From assembly GCA_965371245.1 (NCBI GenBank), contig CBDUXT010000031.1, positions 1 to 55,524 on the forward strand: a stretch of 55,524 nucleotides of DNA, written 5' to 3'. Origin of the DNA: CBDUXT01 sp965371245 (lineage in GTDB: Bacteria; Planctomycetota; Phycisphaerae; UBA1845). The translations under genes were made by a program, and so were the position numbers. The first letter of the stretch is position 1, and each line of letters opens with the position of its first letter. This document shows, one piece after another, positions 7,666-17,300 of this stretch. The notes below the pieces were generated by a model, which saw nothing but the letters and a program-made list of their open reading frames with translations, was not told the origin of the DNA and did no database searches.

Positions 7666-7971
7666 ATGCTGACCAAGCTGACTGAAACGACATCGACCGG
7701 GAGCAGACGGGAGCGTAGGCAGGCACCGCGCTTCCAACCGACGACCGGGGCCGTCTACGCCGAAGCGGTGACGCCCGACGGGACGCTGCACCGGCTGGCC
7801 GTCGGCGACCTCTCCACGCGCGGCATCCGGCTGTTGGAGAATCTTCCCGTCGAGGTCGGTGAGAAAATCGAGGTGGGGGTGTACCTGCACAACTCCAGCG
7901 CACCCTACCGGATGACCGGCGTCGTCGTGCATCGAGGAGAGGGAACGGTCAGGGCGCGGTTCGTCGGGTAA
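7666..7971 (+). CDS. PilZ-domain protein
   Basis: A 101-residue single-domain protein with the c-di-GMP binding signatures of PilZ: the N-terminal Arg box RRERRQAPRF and the later DLSTRGIRLL, matching D/NxSxxG. A Shine-Dalgarno GAAGGA lies 5 nt before the ATG. It is divergent from the dehydratase gene. As a stand-alone PilZ it probably acts as a c-di-GMP receptor, but no partner is apparent nearby. Confidence 0.85.
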   Translation: MLTKLTETTSTGSRRERRQAPRFQPTTGAVYAEAVTPDGTLHRLAVGDLSTRGIRLLENLPVEVGEKIEVGVYLHNSSAPYRMTGVVVHRGEGTVRARFVG

Positions 7972-8017
7972 GGGGCTGGGTGTGGCTTCTTTGATGTGTT
8001 GCACGGTGTGTCGCGCG

Positions 8018-8050
8018 CCGAGCCGCGGGCTTGGGTCCGCGCGGACCTAG
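8018..8050. repeat. Dispersed GC palindrome repeat, copy 2
   Basis: GGTCCGCGCGGACC at 8034-8047 is a perfect palindrome at the place where copy 1 has AGCCCGCGCGGGCT. The flank GAGCCGCGGGCTT is shared in inverse orientation. The substitutions are paired, so the fold is kept. Confidence 0.55.
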
Positions 8051-8064
8051 CTGGGTCTAAGATC

Positions 8065-8186
8065 GTGTTTAAGAAGGCTCTTTCCGAGCCGCGCCCCTGA
8101 AGGAAGCGGTCCGGTTTCGCACTCGAAATCGCTCCCTCACGGTCGCGGCTCGGTTCGTCATGACCCTTCTTATACACCCTCTAAGT
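8065..8186. repeat. MITE-like long inverted repeat, copy 1
   Basis: A roughly 120-nt element with near-palindromic arms. The left arm begins GTGTTTAAGAAGG and contains CCGAGCCGCG; the right arm, read in reverse complement, begins GTGTATAAGAAGG and contains CCGAGCCGCGACCGTGAGGG. A second copy of about 90 percent identity lies at 49501-49620 in the same orientation. It encodes no protein, so it looks like a non-autonomous mobile element or a REP pair. The stretch 7972-8226 holds this and the GC palindrome and no gene. Confidence 0.8.
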
Positions 8187-8226
8187 GGTGAAGCGGCATG
8201 ATGCCCGCGCGAGCCGGGCGAAAACG

Positions 8227-8466
8227 TCATGGGGTTCCGTCTGAGCCCACCGACGGTTCGATCGCATGCAACCGTTCGCGCAGATCGTCCGGCAACGCAT
8301 CGCGGACGCCGTCGTCGATCAGGCCGACGTCGAGCAGGTCTTGGATGTGCGCGCGATCGATGAAGCGATGAGCCCGAAGCTTCATCTGCACGAGGCTGGG
8401 CAAGTCGATCACGCGAAAGCCATCGGATGCCTCGACCGACTGGTCCGGCTCGGGAGCCGGATGCAT
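8227..8466 (-). pseudogene. C-terminal fragment of a nucleotidyltransferase-like protein
   Basis: About 79 codons encode PAPEPDQSV, GFRVIDLPSLVQMKLRAHR, DRAHIQDLLDVGLID and LPDDLRERL. This is the characteristic C-terminal half of small nucleotidyltransferase-fold proteins common in bacterial genomes, in which the VxMKL and KDxxHLxDL motifs are conserved. An in-frame TGA lies 4 codons before the first Met, and the N-terminal catalytic half is missing. It is a gene remnant. Confidence 0.6.
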
Positions 8467-8823
8467 ATAGTCGGATCACACCGGCTTGACTTCGTAGCTC
8501 CACGATTCGTCTGCTTCGTCAGCGGTTCCTCGGGCAGTCCGAGCGGTCTCATTGAAACGGCGTTGACCGGGCTCCCCCGTGAGCACATGGTGGGTGACAA
8601 GAGTAAGAGGGGAGTTCTTGTCGAACAAATTGCACGTTCCGCCGCTGCCGTTCACCGAATACCGGTAGACGGATTCCGTTTCCTCGCGCGGCACACAGAC
8701 AATCGCGAGCATGTCTAGACCGAACTCGACGCCGTATCTGCCACATTCATCACGGCGGGTTCCGCTGCGGCGGCGTGCGTCGATTGGATACGCGGGCACC
8801 TGCCGAAACGCAGACCGTCCGCG
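8467..8823. other. No confident gene; gene debris
   Basis: A minus-strand open frame (8476-8883, 135 codons) covers this stretch and contains plausible text (DMLAIVCVPREETESVYRYS), but I recognise no family. It lies between two gene fragments and overlaps the start of the phosphotransferase remnant. I see no RNA gene or promoter here. Confidence 0.35.
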
Positions 8824-9198
8824 TTGCTGCACAGGGATTTGCTTCCACAAAACCTGCTGTGGGACTTCGAGAAAGGTCGCCAAGGAGTGATCGATCGGGA
8901 GTTTGCGCGGATCGGCGATCCCGCGTACGATCTGGCAATCGTTACGCGCGGGAACCGAAAACTCTTTGGTCTTGCGGACGGGCTAACGCGACTTGTCGAT
9001 GCGTATCGTCAAGCCGGCGGAACCGGGGTCACGGCAACTGACGTGCGGTGCCGCGAGCTGATTCTGGTGTTGCGCTGGTTGGGCCGGGCGATCCGGCGCG
9101 AACGGAAGGGACGGCGTCGGGGGCATCCGCCGGAATTCGCGGTGCGATACTGTATCGCCATGCTTTCGTCTAGTTGGGCAGGCAACTCGCGCCCTTGA
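8824..9198 (+). pseudogene. C-terminal fragment of an aminoglycoside-phosphotransferase-fold kinase
   Basis: The frame encodes LLHRDLLPQNLLWDFE, with the APH catalytic loop (HxDxxxxN), followed by GVIDREFARIGDPAYDLAIV, equivalent to the D-x-D/E metal site; the first Asp of the usual D-W-E is present. About 120 residues remain; the N-lobe with the ATP-binding lysine is absent. The sequence after residue 75 looks degraded. It is a pseudogene with no sensible start. Confidence 0.7.
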
Positions 9199-9325
9199 TT
9201 GACCAACTACATTTGAAGCAAAGAAGCATGGCATCTAGGCAAGACAGCCGCGCTGGTTCGTCGATCGAACAGCTTGGAGAAGACCGCGCATCCCACCGGT
9301 GCTTTCTGTTGTCTTCCACAATCTC

Positions 9326-10843
9326 CTAGCTCGCAACACACGACGTTTCGACCACGTGGCACAGGCCACAATAGGAATAGAGCGTTTGGACATCCGCATC
9401 CACAAACCTTTGTTTCCCAAACGCGCAATCGGCCACCGCAGCCAGCAACGGAATCGATCTCTTGCACACTGGACAGGTTCTTTTTCGAGGAAACTGCCCA
9501 AGGTAAGGTAGACCGCCGATCTGATGTTCTTGCTGCTCAGAATACAAGGCGTCTAGTATGGGGTCGTACGTTTCCTCGGCGTCCTTCGAAGTGTCACTGG
9601 ACTGCTCCCACTCGATCGCAGCGGCTATCATCGCCGGAACCGGCTCGAGTGAAACCGAGCAGCCCGGGAAGAACGCCGGGTACGGCTCATACGGGTAGGT
9701 GTCCGCCCCTCCGCCTTTGGGGGAATCAAGAATGCTGATGCCGCCGTGACTCTCCACGAGATATGAGAAGCGATCCACTTCGCCAATCGCGCAGCCCCAG
9801 CAGAAAAACAAGGGGAGCATCTCGAACGGCGACGACTGAAGCTCGAGCCGCGGATCAGTCGTGTCGAGCCACAGCTTTCCAAGTAGCGGCTTATCGCAGT
9901 TCGGACAGGTCGCGCTAGGAATGTCGTGCTGTCCGCAGAAGTAGTGCCGGAACGGTGGCGCGGAAGGATCTTCCAAGTACTTGATGTAATACCCCTGCCG
10001 AGGAAGGCAGGCGAAGTCGCGAGAAGACTCGCCCGCCGACGTCGTTGCGCTCGACGGGGTCGGATGGGGCTTCGCCTCAGCTGCGTCCGGGGCTTCGTCG
10101 GCGCGGCCGCATTGAGACGACGGTTGCGCCGCGCCTGCGCCGGGCGCTTCGCTACGGTCCGTAGTGGCCCCGACCACACGACACTCACGACAGTATCGAA
10201 AGATCGCTTGGTCGTTGTCGTCAGTGAAACCTCGTTCGCCGGATGTGTCGTCGGCCACCACCGCGATTCCGGGGGCCGTCTTTCCGCAGACGACACAGGG
10301 CTTGGCGCCAACCACCTCTGCTAGAAACGGTATGCCGCCAACCTGGTGACGCTCTCCTGCGGCGAAGATATCGTTCAGCGCGTCTATGTGTTTGTCGGCC
10401 TCAGCGTCATTGCGGTTCTTCGACTCAGACCAAGCGAGTGCCGCGGCGATCGCCTCGGGAACTTGGTCGAGCGAAATCGGGCAGTCGGGAAAGAAGGTCG
10501 GATAAGGTGCGTACGGATATGCGTTCGCGCCTTTTCCCTTGGCGTACTCGAGAATCGCGACTCCGCCGTCGTCTTCCACGCGATAATGCAGCCGGCCCAC
10601 TTCTCCGATGGCACAACCCCAACAAAGCATCAGCGGAAGCATGGCAAACGGCGACGACTGCAGCCCGAGTCGCGGATCGGTGGTATCCAACCACAGCATT
10701 CTTAGCAGAGCCCTGTTGCAATTCGGGCAGGTCGCGCCAGGAATCTCGTGCTCTCCGCAGAATTGGTGCCGGTACGGCGTAACGGAAGTCTCCTTCAAGC
10801 ACGTGGTGTAATACCCCTGCTGCGGGATGGATGAAAACGCCAC
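9326..10843 (-). CDS. Tandem-duplicated Cys-rich protein (two CxxC-rich units)
   Basis: A 505-residue protein beginning at GTG 10843, with AAGGAGAG as ribosome-binding site. It consists of two homologous halves of about 215 residues joined by a Pro/Ala/Glu-rich linker (about 225-275). Matching blocks are QQGYYTTCLKE with RQGYYIKYLED, LWLDTTDPRLGLQSSPF with LWLDTTDPRLELQSSPF, and CWGCAIGEV in both. Each half has four CxxC pairs (TCPNC, CWGC, a late CxxC, YCxxC), enough for two zinc sites, and a motif HQVGGIP or HQIGGLP that resembles DUF1963 proteins. I do not recognise a defined family. No signal peptide, so probably cytoplasmic. Confidence 0.75.
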   Translation of the reverse strand: MAFSSIPQQGYYTTCLKETSVTPYRHQFCGEHEIPGATCPNCNRALLRMLWLDTTDPRLGLQSSPFAMLPLMLCWGCAIGEVGRLHYRVEDDGGVAILEYAKGKGANAYPYAPYPTFFPDCPISLDQVPEAIAAALAWSESKNRNDAEADKHIDALNDIFAAGERHQVGGIPFLAEVVGAKPCVVCGKTAPGIAVVADDTSGERGFTDDNDQAIFRYCRECRVVGATTDRSEAPGAGAAQPSSQCGRADEAPDAAEAKPHPTPSSATTSAGESSRDFACLPRQGYYIKYLEDPSAPPFRHYFCGQHDIPSATCPNCDKPLLGKLWLDTTDPRLELQSSPFEMLPLFFCWGCAIGEVDRFSYLVESHGGISILDSPKGGGADTYPYEPYPAFFPGCSVSLEPVPAMIAAAIEWEQSSDTSKDAEETYDPILDALYSEQQEHQIGGLPYLGQFPRKRTCPVCKRSIPLLAAVADCAFGKQRFVDADVQTLYSYCGLCHVVETSCVAS

Positions 10844-10981
10844 GGTCGCTCTCCTTGTCGTTGGACCTATCGGGATCGCCGTTATCGGTTCGACGAGTAC
10901 AGGGCATTCCTACGGTCGGCATCGTATCGACCGCCCACCCACGAGAAGGCCATCCTGCCCGGATTCCAAGTTCCGTGCGCG

Positions 10982-11185
10982 CTACGCAAGCTGGGCGAAC
11001 GGCGAGCAGGCCGCCGACTTGCGGAATAGCGACAACTCGGCCGCGGTGGGGTGGTTCGGCCGCGCGTCGCACCGGCGTGGACGTTCGGAGTTACGCCCCA
11101 AGACGGCAAGCTGCTGCCTCGACGCGAGATTCTCGGTCGCAAATTCTGTTCGGTGGCGCAGGATCCCGCGGATGACCAGCAACAA
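10982..11185 (-). pseudogene. N-terminal relic of an rve-type integrase/transposase
   Basis: The frame MLLVIRGILRHRTEFATENL continues ASRQQLAVLGRNSERPR. The ENLAxRQQLAVL...RPR signature is the standard N-terminus of planctomycete rve integrases. The frame then degrades (AAELSLFRKSAACS) and no DDE domain follows. It is a broken insertion element. Confidence 0.6.
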
Positions 11186-11336
11186 AGCGTGAATCCAACC
11201 CAGGTCACCGCCTTCGGCGGCCTCTGTTAGGGGCTGACGACGATAGCCGAGATGTCAGACGTGTCAATCCGTAGACCCCTTGCCAACAAGGGGTTCGGAA
11301 TAAACGATAGGGACACGACAAGAGGCGTCGTTTAGC

Positions 11337-11365
11337 TTGAATTGGGCGGTTCGTTTGGATAGGAT
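11337..11365 (+). promoter_or_regulatory. Candidate sigma-70-like promoter for the metalloprotease
   Basis: TTGAAT at 11337-11342 and TAGGAT at 11360-11365 are separated by 17 nt, each matching four of six consensus bases. They lie 40 nt upstream of the ATG at 11405, which has its own ribosome-binding site GGGGAGGT. Confidence 0.3.
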
Positions 11366-11404
11366 TGCGGCTTGAGATGTGATAACTGGGTAGGGGAGGT
11401 CCCA

Positions 11405-14290
11405 ATGAATCCACCGCATGGCCTGATGCTGACAATACCGATTGCGGTTCTGTTGACAAGCGCTGCAAGCGGCCAGCCAGCCGAATTGATCCGATCCACA
11501 CGCATCGAGGGAACCCTCGTGGAAATCGATTGGAATCTGGACGGGTTTCGAGAACATTCCGCCGCACAACGACGATTCTCGGTCGAGGACATCCTCCTGC
11601 CGGATGCTACGCGCGTTGAGTTGGAGCTGTTGCCCTTTGCGGTGACTTCGCCTTCGACGCAATTCCTGCTTGGCCGCGTCGGACCGGACCAGCCCTATGC
11701 TTTCCATACCGACCGGGTCCAGATGTTTCGCGGCCGGGTCCGGGGTCGGCCGGGGTCCGATGTCTTCCTTGCGTTCGGCGACTTTCAATCCACCGGCTAC
11801 ATCCACCTCGGACCGGGAGCCGCCCGCTATCTGATCTCATCAAAGGATAAGGACGGCGTTTCGTTGCCCTCGCGGCGGACGATGCTCTTCGAGGCGCGAT
11901 CTTCCGATTCCGCGAATCCGCCGGCGCCACAACCAGGGGTTCCCTTGTGCGGGACCCAATCGTCGGATCCGACGTTGATTGCGCACGAGGGTTTCCTCGG
12001 CAGCGTGGCCAGCGCGGCGGCACCATCGATTCGGCACGTCGAGTTGGCGATCGACACAGATCAAGCGTACTTCGAGCTCTTTGGGAATCGCGACGCGGCC
12101 ACGGAATACATCGTCCAGTTGTTCGCCCAGGTTGGCCATCTGTTCCTGCGCGACAACTTGATAAACCTGGAGTTGGTGTCCGTGCGCCTGTGGGACGATC
12201 CGCAGCAAGGCAATCCGCCGAGTTCCTCGACGGAGTCCGCCGCGCAACTGAGCGAAGGGGTGGGCTTCGATTTCCTGCAGTTCGTGTCCGGGTCACGGTT
12301 TGCGAGTTTTGGCGGACTGGCCTTCGGCAGCGGGTGTGGTGCCAGTTCCGACGTCTTCTTCATCCAGGGTCGCTTTCCGGATCCGACCGCCCCGAGCGCC
12401 TATCACTACGACATCCACGTCACGGCGCACGAGCTTGGGCACAACGCGAGCGCGCCTCACACGCACGACGTCGGTATTGACCGCTGCAACGATGCATCCG
12501 CGCCGCCTCAGCGCGGGACGATCATGAGCTACTGCCAACAGACCTACAGCGGCCTGAACGCCAATCAGGATTTCTATTTTCACCGCTCGATATCCGACGG
12601 AATCATCTCTTTTACGCAAACCCGCACGTGCATGCCTCCCGACTGCAACCTGAACAACCGAGACGATGCTCAGGACATCAGTACGGGCGGTAGTTTCGAT
12701 GTGAACACCAACGGCGTCCCGGATGAATGCGAGGATTGCAACGGAAACGGGGTCTTGGATGATCAGGACATCGCCAGCGCGTTCAGTGCGGACATCGACC
12801 TGAACGGCGTTCCCGACGACTGCCAGCCCGATTGCAACGGAAACGACGTTCCGGACTCGCAAGACATTGCCTTCGGTGACAGTCCGGACGACTTTGGAAA
12901 CTCGATTCCAGATGAATGCGAGGCCGACTGCAATCTAAACGGGCGGTCCGACTATGGAGAGATTCAAAGAAACATGGCGGCGGATATCGACCGGAACGGT
13001 GTACTCGACGAGTGTCAGGCGTGCCCGGAGTGGTTGCTGCGCAACGGCGATTGGAATGTGTGGATCGCCAGCAGCGAAGCACAAGCGCCCGTCCGGCAGT
13101 TCTACGGGCCTGCGGGTGTTCTGTTCCGCGAGAGTTCAGGTCCGCCCGTGGCCGTGGGGCAGGATGTAATCATGGCTCCGTCCGGACTGATCCTCGTCAC
13201 CAGCGCGGCTGAAAACCGGATTCTTTCCTTTGACTGTAGCGGCAGATTCGCCGGCGATTTGGTCGTGCCTGGGTCGCTTGGGATGAACCACCCGACCGGA
13301 ATGTTGGCCCTTGCGGACGGAAGATTGCTTGTCGCCAGCAGAGACACGCACAGCGTCCTGGCGTTTGACGTCGCTACAGGTCAGCCCATCGGGGAGTTCA
13401 TCGCCGGCGGGTCCGGCGGTCTTCATCAACCCTACGGCATGACGTTGGGGCCGGCCTCGGACGCCGCTGGTGGCATCAGTCTTTTTGTGACGAGCAATCC
13501 AGCGGGAACAGGGCCACTCGGAGAAATCCTGGAGTTCGACGCGGATGACGGTAGCTTTGTCGGTGTGTTTGTTTCCAGTAGCACCAATGGCGGCCTGTCC
13601 GGTGCGCGAGATGCCGTCTTCAAACCGGATGGTCATCTGCTAGTCACCAGTTTCCTGACGGACGAGGTCTTGGAGTTCGATCAAAGCGGGGCACCGCTGG
13701 GAACCTGGCAGGTGCTTGGGTTTGCGGTGAGTGCCATGACACCGGAAAGCCCCTGGGAGATTGAGATCGGCCCAAACGGCAACGTTTTTGTTTCTCGCGC
13801 GCTTGGGGCGGGGCAGCACACGGAGACTTCGCTTGATCCCGCGCTTCACTTATCCAACGCCCAGATTCTGGAATATGACATCGCCACTGGAAACTTTGTC
13901 CGTGTGTACGTGGGTGGACAGGATCACCCGTTGCGGTTTCCAACCGGGTTTGCTTTTGTCCAGTGCGAAGGTGATCTGGATGAAGACGGGCTACCGGACA
14001 CATGCGATGCGGATGCCGACAACGATGGCTTGCCCAACGTCGATGACTTGTGCGCCTTCGCCCCGGTCGGTTCAACCGCCCAGGGAAACGGCGCCCCGAT
14101 CGGCGACGCCAACAGCGATTGTAGCGTAGACCTGTCGGACTATCCACGCTTCCTGCGGTGCTTGTCGTTGAGCGGGCCGGATGGCGCGCCGGGCACATGC
14201 ACGGAGTTCATGGACTTCGATCGTGACGTGGATGTAGACCTGAAAGACTATGCGTGGTTTGAACGCGCTTTCGGCACGCCGCATCCATAG
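11405..14290 (+). CDS. Secreted reprolysin-like metalloprotease with EF-hand repeats, propeller and dockerin
   Basis: A 961-residue exported protein. The N-terminus MNPPHGLMLTIPIAVLLTSA is a signal peptide. A zinc metalloprotease domain follows with HELGHNASAPH, giving ligands His342, His346 and His352 and Glu343, and the Met-turn GTIMSYC, as in M12-type metzincins. Next come about four Cys-containing Ca-binding repeats of the form DCNGNGVxDxxDI and NGVPDECE (nt 12640-13030), then an NHL/SMP-30-like beta-propeller, a thrombospondin-type-3-like segment DLDEDGLPDTCDADADNDGLPN, and a dockerin-like pair (GDANSDCSVDLSDY, FDRDVDVDLKDY). I chose ATG 11405 over the upstream Met because GGGGAGGT lies 5 nt before it. 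It is a plausible T2SS cargo, given the locus 9.5 kb downstream. Confidence 0.88.
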   Translation: MNPPHGLMLTIPIAVLLTSAASGQPAELIRSTRIEGTLVEIDWNLDGFREHSAAQRRFSVEDILLPDATRVELELLPFAVTSPSTQFLLGRVGPDQPYAFHTDRVQMFRGRVRGRPGSDVFLAFGDFQSTGYIHLGPGAARYLISSKDKDGVSLPSRRTMLFEARSSDSANPPAPQPGVPLCGTQSSDPTLIAHEGFLGSVASAAAPSIRHVELAIDTDQAYFELFGNRDAATEYIVQLFAQVGHLFLRDNLINLELVSVRLWDDPQQGNPPSSSTESAAQLSEGVGFDFLQFVSGSRFASFGGLAFGSGCGASSDVFFIQGRFPDPTAPSAYHYDIHVTAHELGHNASAPHTHDVGIDRCNDASAPPQRGTIMSYCQQTYSGLNANQDFYFHRSISDGIISFTQTRTCMPPDCNLNNRDDAQDISTGGSFDVNTNGVPDECEDCNGNGVLDDQDIASAFSADIDLNGVPDDCQPDCNGNDVPDSQDIAFGDSPDDFGNSIPDECEADCNLNGRSDYGEIQRNMAADIDRNGVLDECQACPEWLLRNGDWNVWIASSEAQAPVRQFYGPAGVLFRESSGPPVAVGQDVIMAPSGLILVTSAAENRILSFDCSGRFAGDLVVPGSLGMNHPTGMLALADGRLLVASRDTHSVLAFDVATGQPIGEFIAGGSGGLHQPYGMTLGPASDAAGGISLFVTSNPAGTGPLGEILEFDADDGSFVGVFVSSSTNGGLSGARDAVFKPDGHLLVTSFLTDEVLEFDQSGAPLGTWQVLGFAVSAMTPESPWEIEIGPNGNVFVSRALGAGQHTETSLDPALHLSNAQILEYDIATGNFVRVYVGGQDHPLRFPTGFAFVQCEGDLDEDGLPDTCDADADNDGLPNVDDLCAFAPVGSTAQGNGAPIGDANSDCSVDLSDYPRFLRCLSLSGPDGAPGTCTEFMDFDRDVDVDLKDYAWFERAFGTPHP

Positions 14291-14396
14291 AGAACATCGA
14301 GCCGGAGCGTCCGGCCGTAAGCGAGGTCACGCAAAGGTTGGCCGCTAAGCCTTGCACCCGCGTAGCCGCTCTTTGCACGACCGCGACGTAGGCCGA

Positions 14397-17300
14397 TCAG
14401 TTGGGACAGGGTCCGGGGTTTTCCGGAAGAGAAACGCCGTTCCATCCCGGAGCGAACGCCTCCGATCCGGCCAACAGGTCGATCAGACGCAACAGGTCGC
14501 CGGGTCCGATCGATCCGCTTCGATCGATGTCGGCACTGAAGGAATCCCACCGAGGTTGCAGCTCTCCCCGAAGTATGGCGATCAGGGCGCCGACATCGTT
14601 AGCGTCCGTTACGGCATCCGCATTCACATTCCCGGGGTGGACCGTAAAGCGGCCGGTCGGCGTGAACCCGTTGCGATCGGTGTAGGTAAGCGAAATCGAC
14701 GAACCGGCGGCGATCGGCCGGTCGAGCGAGATCAACAAAGAATCATTCAAGGAAGGCGTGATGCTCGCGATCGTGCTCGGAGATCCGCCCGCCAACGTCT
14801 GGCACAAGCTCCAGCACGCGGGGTCGTCAGCGCCCGGCGGTGCCGAGACTGTAAACACATCCAAGTTGCCCGCTTCTGGAGGAGTCTGTGGCTGTCGCGC
14901 ATCGATCAAACCGGACGGTGGGTCCGTGAAGGCAACCGGACCAGAAGGACACGTGTTGAGCTTGAGCAAGAGATCGCCAGACGTAGTTGCGCCTAAGACG
15001 CTTCCAACGCGAACCTTGTAGCACACGCCCTCCAAGGCCCGGAACTGAACACGGGAACCGCCCAGACATAGGTTGAGCCCGGATTCGCCGCAGATGACGG
15101 GGGACTCATCGACGGGACAACCGCACCCCTCGTACACCGCGAGTGTGGTCTCCGCTGACGTACCGCCGAGACCGCAACTGCTGATCGTGGCATGTCCGGT
15201 GGTTGGGGCGGTCCATTCGTACCACAGATCGTTGACCATCGGTTCAAGGCACGAGGGACCTGGACAATCGAAGCTCGCGCCGGTCAGGTCGTACGGTGTC
15301 GTGCCCGCCACGATCGGTTCCGCCAGGCGGCACTCGTCGTTGGTGATGACCAGCTCCGGCGTGCAGGGTGAACGGAAGTCCACCTGCAAGACGCCCGTTT
15401 CGTCGGGGCTCTTGGTGCCGATCTTAACGATGTACGTTTCGCCCGCCACGAGGTCCGTGGCGCAGATGCTCGATAGCGTGCCGGTGTTGCACTCGACCGC
15501 GTCATCGTTGCACGCAATCGCGTCAACGCTCTCGCAGGCCGCCTGTGGCGAGGAATCGTCGATGACGCGGAACACCTGGATCAGGGTGTCCGCGACCGGC
15601 GGATCGCTGGCACAGGTGCTGATGCGAGTCGAGGTCTCGACGGCCTGGAACTCGAACCAAATCGTGCGGAAACCTTGGCCGTCCGGCGTCTCGTCGTCGC
15701 AGCAGAACGCGGGTTCGTTGAAACTCGTAGTAGCGCCCGTGTTGCCGACGACGACGGTGTCGTTGGCCTGTACGGGAAGGCTACCGCGGTTACCGCGTCC
15801 GTCCTGCCCAGCAAAACACGGATCGTTGGGGGGCGAAATGAAGGCGCAAGCCTCCGCCCCTCGAAGGCAAAACCGATCCCACTCCACCGAGCAACAGTAG
15901 GGATCGACCTCGCAGACGTCTTGGCAGCAAAACGGATCGCGGCAGCCCGGACTCGAACTAGCGATAAGGCAATCGCCTTCGCGCTGAATGCATGCATTGA
16001 ACTTGCACGGCTCCTCAAGCGTCTCACAGAGGTCCGAACGGTTCCACACGCGAAAGCGTTCAACCGGCGGCACGGCGACGCAGTCGCTGAACGTCAGGTT
16101 TTCGCACGTGTCGTCGGGTTTGCAGCACGCCGCGCGCCCGCAGCCTGGGGTGAACGGATCGGGGTCGCAGGCCTCCGCCTCCATCCACGTGTTGAAGGGG
16201 CAGTTCATCTCCGGGAGTTGACTGCAGACTGACTCTCCGACGCACTGCGGATGCACGGGGCATTCGCCATCAGGGCACTGGGAATCAACAAAACAGCCAT
16301 TGCCGTGATTGGACCCGCCCACGCAACCGAGACAGTCATCCCGGTCAAAACAGGCTTGTCCCGCATTTAGCCCACCTCGGCACGTCTTGTCTTGCGTGAT
16401 GATCGTGTCACAGCAAGCGCCGAGCGGCGGATCGCCTTCGCAGAAAACCGTCACGTCGAACGCCGACCAGGGCACGGCCCCGAAGTCCCGGAACACCCAC
16501 GCCCCCGTGGGTGCGGCTCCCTGATACACTGCGTACGTGTCGGCCGTTTCGCCTATGTCAGCCCGACGTTCCGTCACGATCGGGCCGACGACGCTGCTGC
16601 CCGTGGCGAACGTGATGAAGAAGCTCCTGGGAACGGGGATCGGCGGGTCAAACTCGAAATGGAGGACTTGAACCTTGTTCGTGAATAAGAACTCCATCCC
16701 GTCCGTCCCTGGGATGCGGTTCCCGGTCTCGGGATCGGTGTTGCTCAGGGCGGTCTTGAGATCCACCAGCAATGCGCCGCCGCAGCTGGAACAGTGGCCC
16801 TTCGCCGATACCTTGTACCCCACCATCCGGCAGTCGCTTCGAGACAGCGTGATGTCGTCGGCGAAGCGTATGGTTTGACCCGGCGTGAACGGATCGCCGT
16901 CTTGTTGTGTGTTATGGTAGGCGGGGAAGGCGGTGGCGCAGGCTCGGACGAAGATCTGCGTATAGTAGCTGGCGTGGGGAAACAGTGGAAAGCCGCCCAA
17001 CCGTGCAGCACATGCGAAGCCGGGGAAATCGAATCGGTCGGCGGAGAAGCCCCGTTCCGCCGGCGCGCCGACGACCCAGCCGACGTTGCCGCGATCGAAT
17101 GTGACCGCCACGTAAAGCGTGGACGGGAGCGGGATGTCAACCCCAGCCGGGATGACACACTCCACATCGTGAAGCTCGTCCGCTTGCGTCGGTACGATGG
17201 TGGCCTGGCACTCGGTGCCGGGAATGGGCACGGGGAACAACACGGCGCCCGGGCAACTGTCGTACAGCGCCACGGTGACTGTAAACGGACGGGTGTCGAG

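Larger units (their letters stand above)
10844..11404. other. Intergenic stretch with integrase relic and candidate promoter
   Basis: Between the divergent Cys-rich and metalloprotease genes. It contains the integrase fragment at 10982-11185 and a promoter-like pair at 11337-11365. The remainder shows no supported gene. Confidence 0.6.

Noticed and set aside
8065..8186. CRISPR-like repeat unit
   Set aside because: There are only isolated copies and no spacer array.
8824..9198. Functional aminoglycoside-resistance gene
   Set aside because: Only the C-lobe remains, with no N-lobe or start.
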